From: Watersipora subatra
Taxonomy: Eukaryota; Bryozoa; Gymnolaemata; Cheilostomatida; Watersiporidae
Length of the DNA: 64,000 nucleotides
Assembly (NCBI RefSeq): GCF_963576615.1
Contig: NC_088714.1
Coordinates: 65,728,667-65,792,666, forward strand
Direction of reading: 5' to 3'
A program made the translations under genes and the position numbers. The stretch's first letter is position 1; every line of letters begins with the position of its first letter. The notes under the pieces are model-generated. The model ran no database searches and was not told the origin of the DNA. It worked only from the letters and a program-made list of their open reading frames with translations. This document shows, piece by piece, positions 11,140-23,604 of this stretch.

Positions 11140-13530
11140 GTTCGCTCTTAGTCTCTTCATTTGGCTTAGCTCCTACTCCTAGAGCAGTGGCTGTTTTCGA
11201 GCAGTAGCCACTTTCCTTTAGACACTTTGAGCACACCACCTGGTTATTTAACTTGATTTTTACCTTGCCACTCATGGATCTTAAACACTTAAATAGACCT
11301 AGCCACCACACTTTCCTCTTCCCCAGTAGAGGCCCTGGAGGCTGTCCACTCAACGTCAGGAAAAGAGATTATCAGCTTGCAACCCAAGTTGGTTCCTTTG
11401 AGCCGGATGCTTGAGGTAATGAACCTCTGGTTCTGGCTCAGATCAGTTTCTGGCCTCTGGTTCTGACTGAATCAGGCTAAAGATTCGCATCGCCAAATCC
11501 TGTCAGCGACGGCTGTCATCGAATAGTTACTAGGCTCAATCCTGGCGGTGGTACATGAGTTGGTTTGCGAGCAAACATTTTAGAATCCCAGCCAGGCACT
11601 GTGAGTGTGACTCAGATCGTGTCAGGGTCTTTGTTTGGCTCTCGTCTAGACGACTTGGCAGCAGGGCTGCGTATGAGCCAGCCCGGCCATTCGGCCAATC
11701 CAGCTTCAGTTTTGACGACTCTATCGGTCACTTTGGCCGACTCCTCTTTTCAGTTTTGTGCCTGTACACCCTGACCAGCTCAACTTTTGGCTCCTTGCAG
11801 AGCCGGTGAACCATGGTCAGAGTGGGGATACACAGCTTCATTGGAAAGTCGGCAGACCATTTTTCTGTCTTCAAAATTGTTGCCCACTTGTCTTTGTCGA
11901 CGAGGTGTATGGCACTTCTGAACCCGCCACCTTCATGTGCCCCCCCAGTGTGACATCACTTGGTTGTGTGAAACATGCTGCCACTGACAAGGACACATAA
12001 AAATGGTAATGTGCTACAAAACACGCTGTCGACATCACTGTATGCTGGTGAGGATGCCACACGGTCTGCTAGTACCACGCTCGCTCTGCAAGACCTCAGT
12101 GACTGTTAAGGTAGCGTCATTAACAAATCGCTCTATCTTAATGATGTTTTTCTTGCTCGATTGGTCAGGTATATTGTCTAGCTCTACCACCGGCGTTTTG
12201 ATCCTAGCCAAGATGCAATAGTAGTCAGCTCTCGAGTTGACTCAGCCTCGATTAAGCAAAAAATACAAGCTGTTTCAGGGAGCTTGGCTTTCTCGACCTC
12301 TTCCACACAGTCGAGGTTCTTGTGTGAAAAAAAGGCACTTTTTCTCAGCTGGTTGGTAACTTTGGCTGCTTCTTTATAAGGCAAAATTAGGGCCGACTTT
12401 GATCAGGCGGTGAAAGTCTGAGCCCCAACCAGGTGTGACTCGATATAAGCTTATCTGTTATTAAAAACATAGTTGCTTGTGGAGGCAGCCTTGCCAAGAC
12501 AGTGTTTTATTTTTTTGTTGTTGTAGGACCTCGCAGCCTCGTGCAAATATGTCATGTCTGAGCTTTGCCACACGGCGATAGGCTCCCTGTCCCAGTCAAA
12601 GAGGCCTCAAAGCATTCTTCCTCTCCTGCCTCCAATGGCTTTATCTGTCTCAATTTATTTTCAAAAGACTCAATAGTCCTACCTTGTTGAGCAATGGTTA
12701 CAGGTTCGCAGTAATGCTGTAAACTATTCGGCTGATGAATATCGACAAGTATTTTTTTACAGTACCTGTCGCTGTGGTGCTCAAGTGCAAATGATCCTGT
12801 CTTATTTATTCTTTGAGATTGGCGCCTTTCCTTGGCTTCTGTATTTCTCTGCAAACGTTGCTTGAGATTGACTGCTATTGTGAATTGCTATTGTGCCTGT
12901 TCCTCGTATTGGTCAGGCTGCCGAGTAGCCTGAGCCGATCGAGGGTGGAGCCGAATAATCTCTGGTGCTAGTTTCGCTGTTGATGTTCTAGTTTTACCAA
13001 ATATCTTCCAGTTGAGCTTTTAAATTTTGGTTGAACTAGTAGCCAAGACCTAGAAGCTTGGCTACCATTCTTCATAGCTCTGGTCTCAGTTGGGCCAACT
13101 TCAGCTATGTCTGAAACTTGGCTTCTACCTCCTTTTTGGTCTTAGATGCTACATGTGTGGCCTCAGCAAGGTTCGATGGTGGCTGGCACTTGTCTCAACT
13201 CCTCTGGGCAGGCATGGTAAGATTTTGGACGGCTCTAGTTTTTAATAGAGGATTTTCTTTGACGTTTTATCGAGCATGTGTGATTAAGCTAAGCTTTTAT
13301 GACATAGTATGGCCCTACAAAATTGTCTGTAATTTGGGTTGTTTCCTCTTTTCTGTTGCTTATTCATCAGTCATACCCAGGCTCAAAAAGTGGAGAAGAG
13401 TGGAGCTTCTTTTCCTTCCTGTCTGATGACTAACTCCTCTTCTCTAAGGGTAGCATGAATTTCTTCCAACTGCTTGAGATCTCCATCACATACTCATGTG
13501 TCGGTTGAGCATTCGTGCATGGGTGATGAT
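11140..13530 (-). other. Degenerate stretch between integrase and second RT
   Basis: Several short open stretches occur on both strands but none gave a clear domain. By position it should hold the tail of one gypsy copy and the gag/protease part of the next. The 3' part near 11150-11250 has several minus-strand cysteines (VVCSKCLKESGYCSK), but no proper CCHC box. G+C is higher than in the flanking DNA. Confidence 0.4.
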
Positions 13531-13531
13531 A

Positions 13532-14370
13532 TTACAGTAGGTTCGGTAAGCGCAACTTTTTTCCGAGCATCAATAGGTTGGCTGTTTCTCTTATTGCCAA
13601 GTGGGAAGTGCTTCTGTATGCCCTCATCAGTTGGAGAAGCAGCCCATTCCATTTTTTTTTGCCTGAGATTAGAAACAGTGCTCGAAGTGAGTCATCCAGC
13701 TGCTGGTTGCTACATTCCACTACTTCGTTAGCCTGCAGGTGGTAGGACAGTGGTGTGCAACTTCTCCACAAGCCAGAACTGGATCAGCTCGGCCAATGGC
13801 TAACTCTCAAACTGTGCCCTTTGATTGGTGTGATGTGTTCTGGCAAGCCTATATGGCAGAAGACTCTCTCATCCAGATTGCTAGCAACCACAAGTGCTAT
13901 GGTTGCATAGAGAGCCAATGCCCCCTGCTATCGGGTTAAGTAGTCAGTCAGCACCAGTATCCAGTTGTTCTCTTTCAGAGTCGTCAGTAGTGGTCTCACC
14001 AAGTTCATGGCTACTTTATGCCAGGGGTGTCCTGCATACAGCCTCTGCCTAACACTGCCTGTCTTCGTCCCTCCATGCTTGGCTGTTTGGCATATTTTAT
14101 AGCTCTTGAGCAGTCTCTTTACTGTCATTGTCATCTTCGGCTAGTACTATGTCAGATGGAGGCAGCTAGTCATCCTTTTCATCCCAGAATGGGCAAAGTG
14201 TGTGTTCATCACACGGTAGTCTCTAATGGCCTGCGGGCTGATCGTACACTATCGAGGCTGGTTGCGAGAAGTTTGAGCTACCAACACTTTGTCCATTCAT
14301 ATTTTGAAGAACCCCTAGATTCTGTGCAGCTGCCAGAGCTTGTGGTCTCTCAGCTCTAACTGGTCTTTAG
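13532..14370 (-). pseudogene. Integrase remnant, CsRn1-like gypsy
   Basis: The zinc-binding part includes AHSGMKRM and CQTAKHGGTKTG. The core includes LYAGHPWHKVAMNLV and NNWILVLTDYLTR, the latter with the first catalytic Asp. Later segments read DERVFCHIGLPEHI and, nearer 13532, LDDSLRALF and MRAYRSTSHLAI. The second catalytic Asp position (normally HTDQG) reads TPIKG, and stops break the frame, so it is inactive. It is a better match to the type of copy B (10-11 kb) than to copy A beside it. Confidence 0.8.
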
Positions 14371-14799
14371 TCAGCTATTTTGTCCAAGAGAGTACCTGGT
14401 ACATCATGGCTACGGGGCCCAGGCCACACGGATCTCAGGTCCACACTGGCCTTGATCCTGGCCAGTGTCTGGCCTAGAACCTGCATACAGGCCAGTTCCT
14501 TGTTGATGTCATTTTGAGTCTTTACCCGAACCGTGTCACAGAATCCCAGTGTGACCTTGGTTAGTCCTGGACCAACCTTCCCCTTTTTGACTGCTGTGGT
14601 GGCAGCGGGCTGGCCCATGTGATCAACTGCCATGCACATGACCAACCAGAAGTTTTAGCAAGAGCTATATCGTCGGCCAAAGCGAGGCTTGCCTCGGTTC
14701 TGGTGTCAGTCGTTTTGGCCTCCCCTCTCATTCTCGGCTCTGTACCTAGCAATCAATTACCACAATAGGCCACAGTGGCTCCAAAACTTTGTTGCTTTC

Positions 14800-15500
14800 A
14801 GTTTTACAGACTTGATACTGAGCTACCTCATCTTCAATAGCCTTGGCCATGAACGGTCACCATACACTGTTCCTGCGCTTTAGGCTGACACTTAATGATC
14901 CAAAAGTGGCTCAGGTAGATGTCTTGAAGCATTCTGTATTGCTCCAAGAAAGGCACTACAATCCCACGCATAAGGAAGCATAAGGAATTTTAAGCATAAG
15001 AAAGTCCTTATTCACCTTAAGAGTTTTCTTACGATCATAGTATGATTTTAGAATGCTATCCATTGAGAACAAATAGTGCGGCCATCCATCTTTCAATAGG
15101 CTCAATACTCTCTGGAGAACCTCATCTTTTTTTTTAGCCGCGTTCATCTCCTCTAATCAACTATCTAAAATGTTCAAGACCACTATTTCATTAACAAAGT
15201 AGGTGGTTTCCTCCTTTCTTAGCTCGCCAATCGCCTTTCTTTTTAAGACACTAAACCTAGACAGCACAGCACATCAGCAGAGAAGTTATGAACACTATGA
15301 ATGTGTCGGATTGTATATTGAAAGCATTGTAATGTCAGTTTGAAACTCTGGATCCTGAAAGGGAACTTGTCCAAGAATTTGTCACCAAAGAGATTGATCA
15401 GAGGTTTGTGGTTAGTTTTGATGAGCATACTCTTCATAAGAACTATGTAATGTAAAAACTTTTTCATCACTCACCATAAACCAAGTGTCTCCTCCATAGC
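14800..15500 (-). pseudogene. RNase H and integrase zinc-domain remnants, gypsy copy A
   Basis: At 15470-15243 the frame reads IKTNHKPLINLFG and FRIQSFKLTLQCFQYTIRHI, ending NFSADVL, which matches the end of gypsy RNase H (TDHKPL, RIQRF, ADALSR). At 15147-14956 it reads LKDGWPHY and LKSYYDRKKTLKV, the linker before the integrase, and similarity continues past a stop to about 14.8 kb. It follows RT copy A in the expected order. Confidence 0.75.
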
Positions 15501-15851
15501 TGCATACCGCTTGACTCTATCTCAGAATATGATTAACCTGCCGCTGCAACTAACTTTCTTGAAGCATCATCCTGAATTTGAGTCAAAGTAGCACCCAGGC
15601 CATGATTATTCGGGTCCTTTGATATGATAGTCTCTTTATGTGGATTGTAAAGGGCTAACACTAGCAGCTCTTTGAAAAGCTCCTTGATGTCTTGAAAAAC
15701 ATCATCTTGAGCTTTTCCCAGGTCTAAACAAGTCTTTTTGTAAAAGCTTTTGAGTGGGTTTGCTCACCTTTGCTAAGCGGCAGGAAAACCAGGCATACTG
15801 ATTCAATAGGTTGAAAAAACTCTTGTTTATCAAAAAAAACTTGCTTATCAA

Positions 15852-16327
15852 TCATATCCCCATAAAAGACACACATTTTACTCCAAACTCGAACTTTGAT
15901 TTGATCAATGTGAGACCTGCTTTCTGGATTTCACTCGAGACCTTTCTTAGCCTCAAGTCATGCTCTTCTTCAGTCTGACTGAATACAAGAGTACCATCCA
16001 TATGATTGACTATGCCTGATATATCCTTCAGCATCCTGCTTGGAAAATTTTTGGCGAACTACATAGACATTGAGGTAGTCGAGGATATTGATACAATTTT
16101 TGATGAGTTAGGAATGACATAAGTCTGTTGGACTCTGCACTCAATGGAATTTGCCAGAAGCCACTATTAGTGTCAATCTTGGAAGAGATCTTTGCTTTTC
16201 TTACAGAAGCTAGAGTACTTTCAAGAGTAGCAATAGGGTAAATTTTCTTCATAACGAACTTGTTTGGTTCAGCACAGTTCGTGCAAATTCTGACCTTGTC
16301 CTGATCAGGTTTAAGTACGACTACCAT
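15852..16327 (-). pseudogene. Reverse transcriptase remnant, gypsy copy A
   Basis: The first part contains VVVLKPDQDKVRICTN and KIDTNSGFWQIPL, the conserved LDxxSGFWQIPL region with the first catalytic aspartate. The second part contains VFSQTEEEHDLRLRKV and KSKFEFGVK, the region just after the YxDD box. The box itself reads HMDG, so one catalytic aspartate is lost. The two parts are in different frames. The copy is inactive. Confidence 0.85.
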
Positions 16328-16839
16328 TGAGACAACTCATGTGGTCGATTCTTCTACAGCCGTTATTACGCTTTGCTTTACCATATCCTCAATGGCCATT
16401 TTAGCTTAATCTTGTAACGGAAAAGGTACAGGAGAGGGTGCATTGATAGAAAAAGGCTTTGAATCTTCTTTCATAATAATAGAATACTCTCTAGTAATTT
16501 TCCTTAGACCTCAAACAGCTGTTTGCTCACGGTCACCGATTCAACCCTTTTTCTTGTCTTCTGTCATCGGCTGAAGATTCTTACAAACCGATACTCAAGA
16601 GAGAAATAGTCTGATTATCGACTACATAAATGTCTTCTAAAAGAACATTATTACTTGTGCCAACACAAAAACTAATAACCCCAAACACTTCAGTAGTGTT
16701 CGACCTGGTCCAAGTAATCTTTTGTTAGACGGTTTCATCTGACCAATCACATGTTTAGGTCATCACATTCAACGCTGCACCAGTGCTTGAATTTAACAGA
16801 TTGCTTAGACTTTTCTCTTGTACCAACATTGAGAATGGA

Positions 16840-17450
16840 TTACCATGAACCTCTTTCCATGTTAGCTAACAGCGCTATTTTTTTCAAAATAGACCTTTTG
16901 TGTACAGTTATTTTTATTCTTAGACAACCCATTTTCAGCTGGTTTACCTCCACAAACACTTGCCCAATTAATCTTTTCTGTGCACTCGTAGCACGTAAGC
17001 CCAAATGCCGGACATCTGTGTAGGCAATGCTCTTTTTCACACTTCCCGCCGCAAGCCTTGGCCTTTTTTATCCATATTTGATGAGCGGTTTGTGTTTAGT
17101 CTACCTCCAAGAGCAATTGCATTCATGTCAGCAGACAGTTTTTCACTTAACTTTGCCACTTTAGCTGCCCCAGCTACTCAAATAGCTTTGATAGAAACAT
17201 CTAATAAAAGCTTTTCATCTTACAAGAGAATCATGTCGATCAGTGAAATCGCAACGTTCTGCCAAACGTCTCAAACTCTTGAAATAAACATTCAAGTTCT
17301 AACGATTCTGAGAATTGTTATGTAATTCATACCTAAAGACTACAATACCAGTTCTTGAGTTACAGTAATTTTGGAATCTCTCCAGGACATCAACCAATTT
17401 TTTGCCTTCTGTACCCTCTGCAATATTCATAGTCGCATCGTGTTCTACTT
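16840..17450 (-). pseudogene. Ty3/gypsy gag remnant with CCHC zinc knuckles
   Basis: A minus-strand segment ending at about 17299 reads KKLVDVLERFQNYCNSRTG, a typical gag capsid pattern (V...F..YC....N). Downstream at about 17053-16963 a Cys/His-rich stretch contains CGGKCEKEHCLHRC and then CYECTEKINWASVC, consistent with two nucleocapsid-type zinc knuckles. Frame changes separate the two parts. It precedes the RT at 16327 in the expected order. Confidence 0.65.
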
Positions 17451-17749
17451 TAGTGAATTCGATTTGGCTGTACACTTTGTGCCTCTGACGTATACTGCGA
17501 AGTGTACATTTTGTGTACCGAAGTGTACTGTGCACTTTGTGTACAGTACACTTCGTCCTGAAAAGAGCCATGGGAAAGCGACTCGGCTCAGCGAGTTGTA
17601 CCATAGGAAGTTTTGAGTTCAACAGAGCACAAGTGAGTTGGTTTTGTCTCCCTCTTTTTGGTTTCATCAGAGCACAAGTGAGTTGGTTTCAGCTCCCTCG
17701 TGTTGGTTTCACCAGGCTGTATTCTACGTAGAAAGCTTTGGCTTCAACA

Positions 17750-18870
17750 CATTCTGAAGGTTTCAGCGGAGTTCTCGTGACTCAGTCTCAAGTTGCCAAA
17801 GTGAGAGTTGTCTTCATCCCACTCCAAAAAATCTCGCTTCACTTTTAAGCTTAGTCATGTTCTAGTATTGATTAGTTATGGCAGTGACCATGCTTGACAC
17901 AACTAAAATCAGCAGCGGTCAGAACCTAGTATTAACTATCAGTCTTTTTTAGCTAAATAATCCAAGGTTATTACTGCTGACAACTGGTAATCTTCTGCTA
18001 TGTTATATGTACACAGACAACTGGATCTAATCTGTACGCTGATATATCAAACAACAATACGCTAGAGCATATCATCATACATAGCCTCAGACCTTACCAA
18101 AAGTATATGATAGACACTACAGAGTTGTCTTTCATGTTAACTGAGATGCTACTATTCCTAGTATAACTATGATAGAACTACTGAATGTTATTAAAGGTCA
18201 TAAGAAGATAGAATTATATGCTGACTTGCACCATCTACATGTATGTCTCTGTTAGCTAAGCAACTGGGTGTCTACTGGGTGTCCGTTGAAACACTCACTT
18301 TGTCTTCACTCTAGTAATGACCTTGAAATTTGATAGTCAATAGAATGGTGCTGTCAGTTGTCTTACACCGTTGTCCACCACAACCTATGATGGTGGACAA
18401 CCAGAGCACAATTTCAGGCATTTTTAGCAATATAATATTCGCCTTAAGTCACCCATTTTACAACAAAGGTCATCAAAGGTCAGAGGTAAATGGGATTATA
18501 CGCCGACTCAGTCCATGTATGTCTCTGTTAGCTAAGCAAGGGTTCTGTTAGCAGAGTAGATCTAGTAACCAGTGACATAATAGTGGTAGAAGAATTGGGT
18601 ATGTAGTGAGAGAAATCTACTTACATTAAACTATACTGTGGTTGTTGTAGAACTTTCTAGAACTGTTGTGGGTCCAGCTGAGGAAAAACTGTATAGATAA
18701 ATGCTTATTTTATGTACCTAGTCACACGTGTTGTAGGTATGCTGGTAGAATGAAGCCAGCAACATGGCATTCTATGTATTGTTACATAGGCACAATTCTA
18801 GCTAGGTATGCATTCTAGCCACTGGATAGTCAGTATTGGAAGATATGTTAATCATGTACATTTTATTAAT
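17750..18870. other. Gene-free stretch with a degenerate duplication
   Basis: No gene is supported. Two segments, about 18190-18262 and 18467-18540, share a diverged sequence ending in CATGTATGTCTCTGTTAGCT, a partial duplication some 280 bp apart. Confidence 0.45.
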
Positions 18871-18872
18871 AA

Positions 18873-19245
18873 ACTAGATGAATGCCCGGCGTTGCACGAG
18901 TTATAAAACAGTTTTTGCGCAAAAGAATTATTTTTATTCAATATTCACAACATTTACCATTCTAATTTTAAATGAAGATGTGTGTTTATTTCTGTGTGCT
19001 ATAAGGTTAATTAAGTTTATGCTATATATACATATATTTAACGACGTATTTTTCTGCTAGTAGCTCAAACATGCTCGCTGACGCGAATGTATTTAAACCA
19101 ATCGACATTAAATATTGGCAAGTGTAATAAGTTTGTCCACAATTATTCCATAGTATGGCAAGGTGGCTGCCTGGCATAGTAGTTAGCGCGCCTATCTGCA
19201 AAAGCAGCGTTTCAGAGTGAAGCAGTTTTTTGTGCTTATTTTACT
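18873..19245 (+). repeat. SINE-like element, copy 1 (diverged)
   Basis: It starts ACTAGATGAATGCCCGGCGT with the short hairpin core CCCGGCGTTGCACGAG. Near 19158-19222 there is a tRNA-like stretch with an A-box-like GGCATAGTAGTTAGCGCGCC. Two other copies in the window begin the same way (19794 and 31820). The 3' boundary is uncertain. Confidence 0.5.
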
Positions 19246-19793
19246 GCTATAAAATAATATACAACAGACCAACAAATGCTTGAATTTATATGATATATAG
19301 ATGTACTAACATAAACATAAATAAAAACATGGTTTGTTTGAGTTTGTTAATATGGTTCGGCTTCAAGACCAGACTAATTTTAGTTCATTATAAATGGTGT
19401 TTTATAAAGTAAACACAGTTTAACATGTAACTGATATTGAAATTTTAGCACAGCTACTAAAAAATTCTTTTTTGTTGTTATCTTAGACTAAAATTTAAAT
19501 AGTCTATGCTATTGGTTAACAGGTTAAAATTGAACATGGCCGTATATAATTAGTAAACTACATTTTTACAGTTAATTCAATCACAACAGGACATAAATAT
19601 GCCGACACGGATTGTATATCAGATTGGAAGCCATCAAAGATAGTGAAGAGATATCATAAATATATCAAGAGTGTTAATGCTCACTCTCTGGTTAATAAGA
19701 TGAAAAGAAATTAATAAAACAAGAAATATCGTAAAGAGAAGACAACTACACATATTGATTTTGTCTTGGTAGATGTATATATATATATATAGT

Positions 19794-20178
19794 ACTAGCC
19801 GAATGCTCGGGTATTAAAAACAGCTTATAAACAGTGGCAGCTAATGCATTGCCTATTACTTACCATTAGCCTGGCACATTGCCAATAACTAATTTGAGTT
19901 CGCTACAATTCGTATTGCTAAACTTACTAACAAGAGCCGTAAGAGCAAGCTGTAGTGATGATGTGTAACACAGAAATTTATGCATATTTTAACCGACATA
20001 GTGAATCATATCGCCAAATGAAATCATTTCATCTCATGTAGCTTAGTTGGTAAGATTGTTATCTAGCGATCAAAAGTTTGCGAGATCAAATTCAGCACCA
20101 TACGGATATTTCTTTTTTGAGTTTTAATAGCTATAGCTTGAAACACCGAATGACGTACTTTGAGATTTATATATATAG
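19794..20178 (+). repeat. SINE-like element, copy 2
   Basis: It starts ACTAGCCGAATGCTCGGGTA, shares CATTGCC and CTGGCACATTGCCA blocks with the copy at 31820, and carries a tRNA-like stretch at 20036-20095 (TGTAGCTTAGTTGGTAAGAT then GATCAAATTC). It ends in ACTTTGAGATTTATATATAT. The tRNA-like part lies in the 3' half, which is unusual for a SINE. Confidence 0.6.
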
Positions 20179-21174
20179 TATAGTGTAGGCCTAGTGCGGA
20201 GTAGATCGCTAAAATGGTTATTGTTAATGTGGTAATAAAATGGTACTTGGGTGAAGTGAAAGCAAGTGTGGGAAAATGAGCCCAGAGTCCAAGAATGCAA
20301 TGAATGGCACATAGACATCTATGGTGTCACGCCCGCAATAGTATGCGTAACGTATTGTCATGTCTGGTGTCTGTTGCAGCTTATGCCCCAGTCTCGTCTC
20401 CTTTAATTTCTGTATAAAGCAAACTGAAGAACAATTTATTGTGTGTTTCATTCTAATATCATATCGATATGTGTGCAAAGAAGCACATCAAATTCTTAAA
20501 ATAATACAGACAGTATTTTGTAAACTGCAACAAACAGGTTGGCATACAATGGTTGAGTAGAAAACATAATGAAATAACATAATCGGTGGTTGTCTGGTGT
20601 CAAAAGGTTTTTCTTGGCTTAGCTTAGTCTTTGGTATCTGAAACAAAAACAAAAAGTCGTCACATTTTTTGTTTGAACTCGGATTTGCTCAAAAACCTAC
20701 ACGCAGGTTGGAGTGTATCATACTAAAATCAGATGAAAGTTTAAGGCGTCCTGATAACAACACATACATACATGCCATATGTCATATATGCATTTAGTGG
20801 AAGTTTGTTTGTAGGTGACTGTTCTGCTATTAGGATTGTGTCCTCTGGTGATAGATAACTACTAATTTGCTGAGCAAACAAGTTTGTATTGCTATAGGTC
20901 TAATACAACACAAATGTCTTTGTGACACATGAATTCAAGTCCCTAATATGTTTAGAGGTTTGGGTTTTGGTGTGTAGTTTTTGACAACATTTTGCTTCCG
21001 GTATTGTTATTCGGAAACATTTATGAACATGGGCTGTACAGTACAATATACCAGCATGATATGCTGCTAACGCTGCAGTTACCCCAGTGCTTCATAATAT
21101 TTCTCAACCTGAGTTGACTACTGTCTGAGCTCAACAACATTCCGCCTCCGAGCATGTTATTTCGTCACACAATC

Positions 21175-21395
21175 ACTATCTACTAGTCAGTGATTGTGTA
21201 GTCACTAATAGTGACTACTAGTCAGTGATTGTGTAGTCACTAATAGTGACTACTAGTCAGTGATTGTGTAGTCACTAATAGTGACTACTAGTGACTACTA
21301 GTCAGTGATTGTGTAGTCACTAGTAGTGACTACTAGTCAGTGATTGTGTAGTCACTATTAGTTACTAGTAGTGACTACTTGTCAGCGATTGTGTT
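21175..21395. repeat. 35-bp tandem repeat with internal palindrome
   Basis: About six partly interrupted copies of TAGTCAGTGATTGTG plus TAGTCACTAATAGTGACTAC. The second part is a near palindrome (GTCACTA-ATAGTGAC). Confidence 0.85.
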
Positions 21396-21891
21396 CACGA
21401 ATGATGAAAGTAACTAAAATTAATAATGAAATGCAATCAAATTAAAGGAATTAGTAAATTCATCACATTTGTTCTTCAGTTGACAACAAAAAAAGAGGCT
21501 TTGGGTCATGAGAAAATGTCTGGGGAATCAGCAGACCAGTTAAGCACATGTGGGGAGTGATGTCAACCATTACCAGCCATGATCAAACAACACAATAAGC
21601 GTCCTTTTCCTCAAGGGAATTTCGAACAAGACAATATCACTTCAGCCTACTGACATATCTGCAAGAAGTGTTCTTACCCATGCAATTCAATCTACATTTT
21701 AAAAATCACAGTAAGAGCACTAGAGTATCTCCCTTACTAACAGAACTATTTCTTATATGTGACGGTTTCAAAAATATAATTATCCTCTAGTCCTCCACCA
21801 GCTGATGTGGGATGAATGGTCTCAGAAGCTATAGTAATCATATCTTAGTAGCTATTTACTAACTAAAACCTTTTATAATGTAAGTCATGTA

Positions 21892-22109
21892 CATACCTGC
21901 CAACTCTCACGCATTGGGCGTGAGAGTTGGCAGGTATGCCAACTCTCACGCCCAAATCTCACGCAATCACCCCAAAGAAAAAATGAAAATGCATGAGAAA
22001 TGCGTGAGATTTTTGCCCAAATTCCCAAAATTTTATATATGCTATCATTAATACATCAATTGCCCCAAAATTAAATCTCACGCATTGCCCCACTCTTGGG
22101 TTGGCAGGT
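21892..22109. mobile_element. Small MITE with ACCTGCCAAC terminal inverted repeats
   Basis: The left end reads ACCTGCCAACTCTCACGC and the right end, reverse complemented, ACCTGCCAACCCAAGAG. The first 47 bp (21892-21938) are themselves a perfect palindrome with 21-bp arms, as if the left terminus was duplicated in inverted orientation. No ORF. A target duplication is not clear. Confidence 0.65.
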
Positions 22110-22829
22110 CTGGTCATGTAACCATATTCCAATTTTATAATAAAACTCAAGATAACTATTTATGGTTGATATGATGTAGAAAGATATTATGGGCTACTGG
22201 GGGTGGCTACTTATGTCACTGGGCTCACGTTATAAACCGATGGATACATAATTATACTTACAGTACATGTATTTACTGCAGGTAAAGCATCGCTTTCAAA
22301 CTCGTTCAGAGTTGTCGCCCCCAGTACATGAGTGGAAAATTGTAGGCTACGTGAGCCCGTGAATGGTTCGATTCGAGAAGAGTTCTATTCGGTATTTCGT
22401 TAATATTGAGTCTGGTTCCTAGCCTAAATAACGGACCAATAAAGATCAAGCTACATGTACACAACTATAAATTTTTGGTCAGATCTAAAAAAGATAACGA
22501 TTTGTGAGTTTCTAGCCGCAATTCCTAACTCGGTTGCGGAATGTACACAGAAATAAATTTTGGCGCCTACAATATAACTGTACGTTGACAAGGTCGTTTC
22601 TATGCAACTACAAAACTGCTAATGCTAGTTGTACTGCGTAGTTGTAGTAGGCTGTTGTTGTACATGAATTTTAGTATACTCATGAATAGAGCTTGTACAT
22701 TGATAATATTATTACAAACTACTACGCATGTACTACATTGGAAAGCGGTTATTTTATATGACTACAGCAGGTTTTGGCTTGCCCACAAAACAGTTATACT
22801 TTTTCTTCTATTTACAATACAAATTAGAA

Positions 22830-23110
22830 CCTGACTTTTCAGCAATTATTAGCCTAGCTACAAAACAGTTATGTTTCTATTAAATACATATTAGAACCTG
22901 ACTTTTCAGCAAATATTAGCCCAGCTACAAAACAGTTATATTTCTATTTAATACACGTTAGAACCTGACATTTCAGCAATTATTAGCCTAGCTACAAAAC
23001 AGTTATATTTCTATTTAACACATGTTAGAACCTGACTTTTCAGCAATTATTAGCCTGGCTACAAAACAGTTATCTTATTTCAACTTCATGGACTTGAACA
23101 GCAAGTATTA
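22830..23110. repeat. About 72-bp tandem repeat, four copies
   Basis: The units share TAGCCTAGCTACAAAACAGT, TTATATTTCTATTTAA and AGAACCTGACTTTTCAGCAA. Confidence 0.85.
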
Positions 23111-23146
23111 GCCTGGCTACATAAAAGTTTTATGAAAGCTTTAGTT

Positions 23147-23192
23147 TGTATGAAGTTTACTTCATACAAACTAAAGCTTAGAGTTATGAGAA
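23147..23192. repeat. Palindrome with 20-bp arms
   Basis: AAGCTTTAGTTTGTATGAAG, a short spacer TTTA, and the exact inverse CTTCATACAAACTAAAGCTT. It directly follows the 72-bp tandem repeat. No flanking target duplication was seen. Confidence 0.85.
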
Positions 23193-23604
23193 GGTATTAT
23201 CATTGTATGTTGTATGTAAAAGTTACATATTATTTAGATTTACATAGCATCTCTCAACGAAATATAATATCTACCAAATAGGAAACCGTTGAAAAAGTTG
23301 GATACACGAAGTTGCAAAATTGTATAAAGAAAAGTACACACTGAGTACAGCTGAGTACACACTGCCTTGATGCATATTCCACTAATGCAAACAAACTGAC
23401 AAGAAATACAGGATGACTAAACTATATAAATGTATGCAACATAAAAGTTAATAAAACAGTAGTTACTACTGGAGCAGGGCATCAAATAAAAGGTAATACA
23501 CTATAATAGTCCGGTGTGAAAGAACAATAAAATTTTGTCATAAAACATATTGAAAATATCCGCATACATGTGTACATCGGGAAGCATAACAGGTAAACAT
23601 ATGT

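Larger units (their letters stand above)
9742..17450 (-). mobile_element. Eroded Ty3/gypsy retrotransposon cluster (at least two lineages)
   Basis: All recognisable pieces read on the minus strand. From high to low coordinates: gag with zinc knuckles (about 17.45-16.9 kb), RT (16.33-15.85), RNase H (15.5-15.24), integrase zinc-domain start (15.15-14.8), then an integrase of another type (14.37-13.53), then RT, RNase H and the start of an integrase (11.13-9.74). The second and third blocks resemble the CsRn1-like gypsy lineage of lophotrochozoans; that lineage name is inference. Stops and frameshifts occur throughout and no LTR pair could be recognised, so these are old, inactive copies. Confidence 0.8.
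20180..23600. other. Gene-free region with repeats
   Basis: Between the SINE-like elements and the last exon of the Ulp1-like gene no coding exon is supported. Named repeats inside are listed separately. A segment at about 22400-22560 recurs inverted at about 29400-29590, sharing GGTCAGATCTAAAAAAGATA and CCTAACTCGGTT. Confidence 0.5.

Noticed and set aside
21175-21395. CRISPR-like array
   Set aside because: The palindromic repeats are contiguous with no unique spacers of constant length and the DNA is eukaryotic; a minisatellite explains it.
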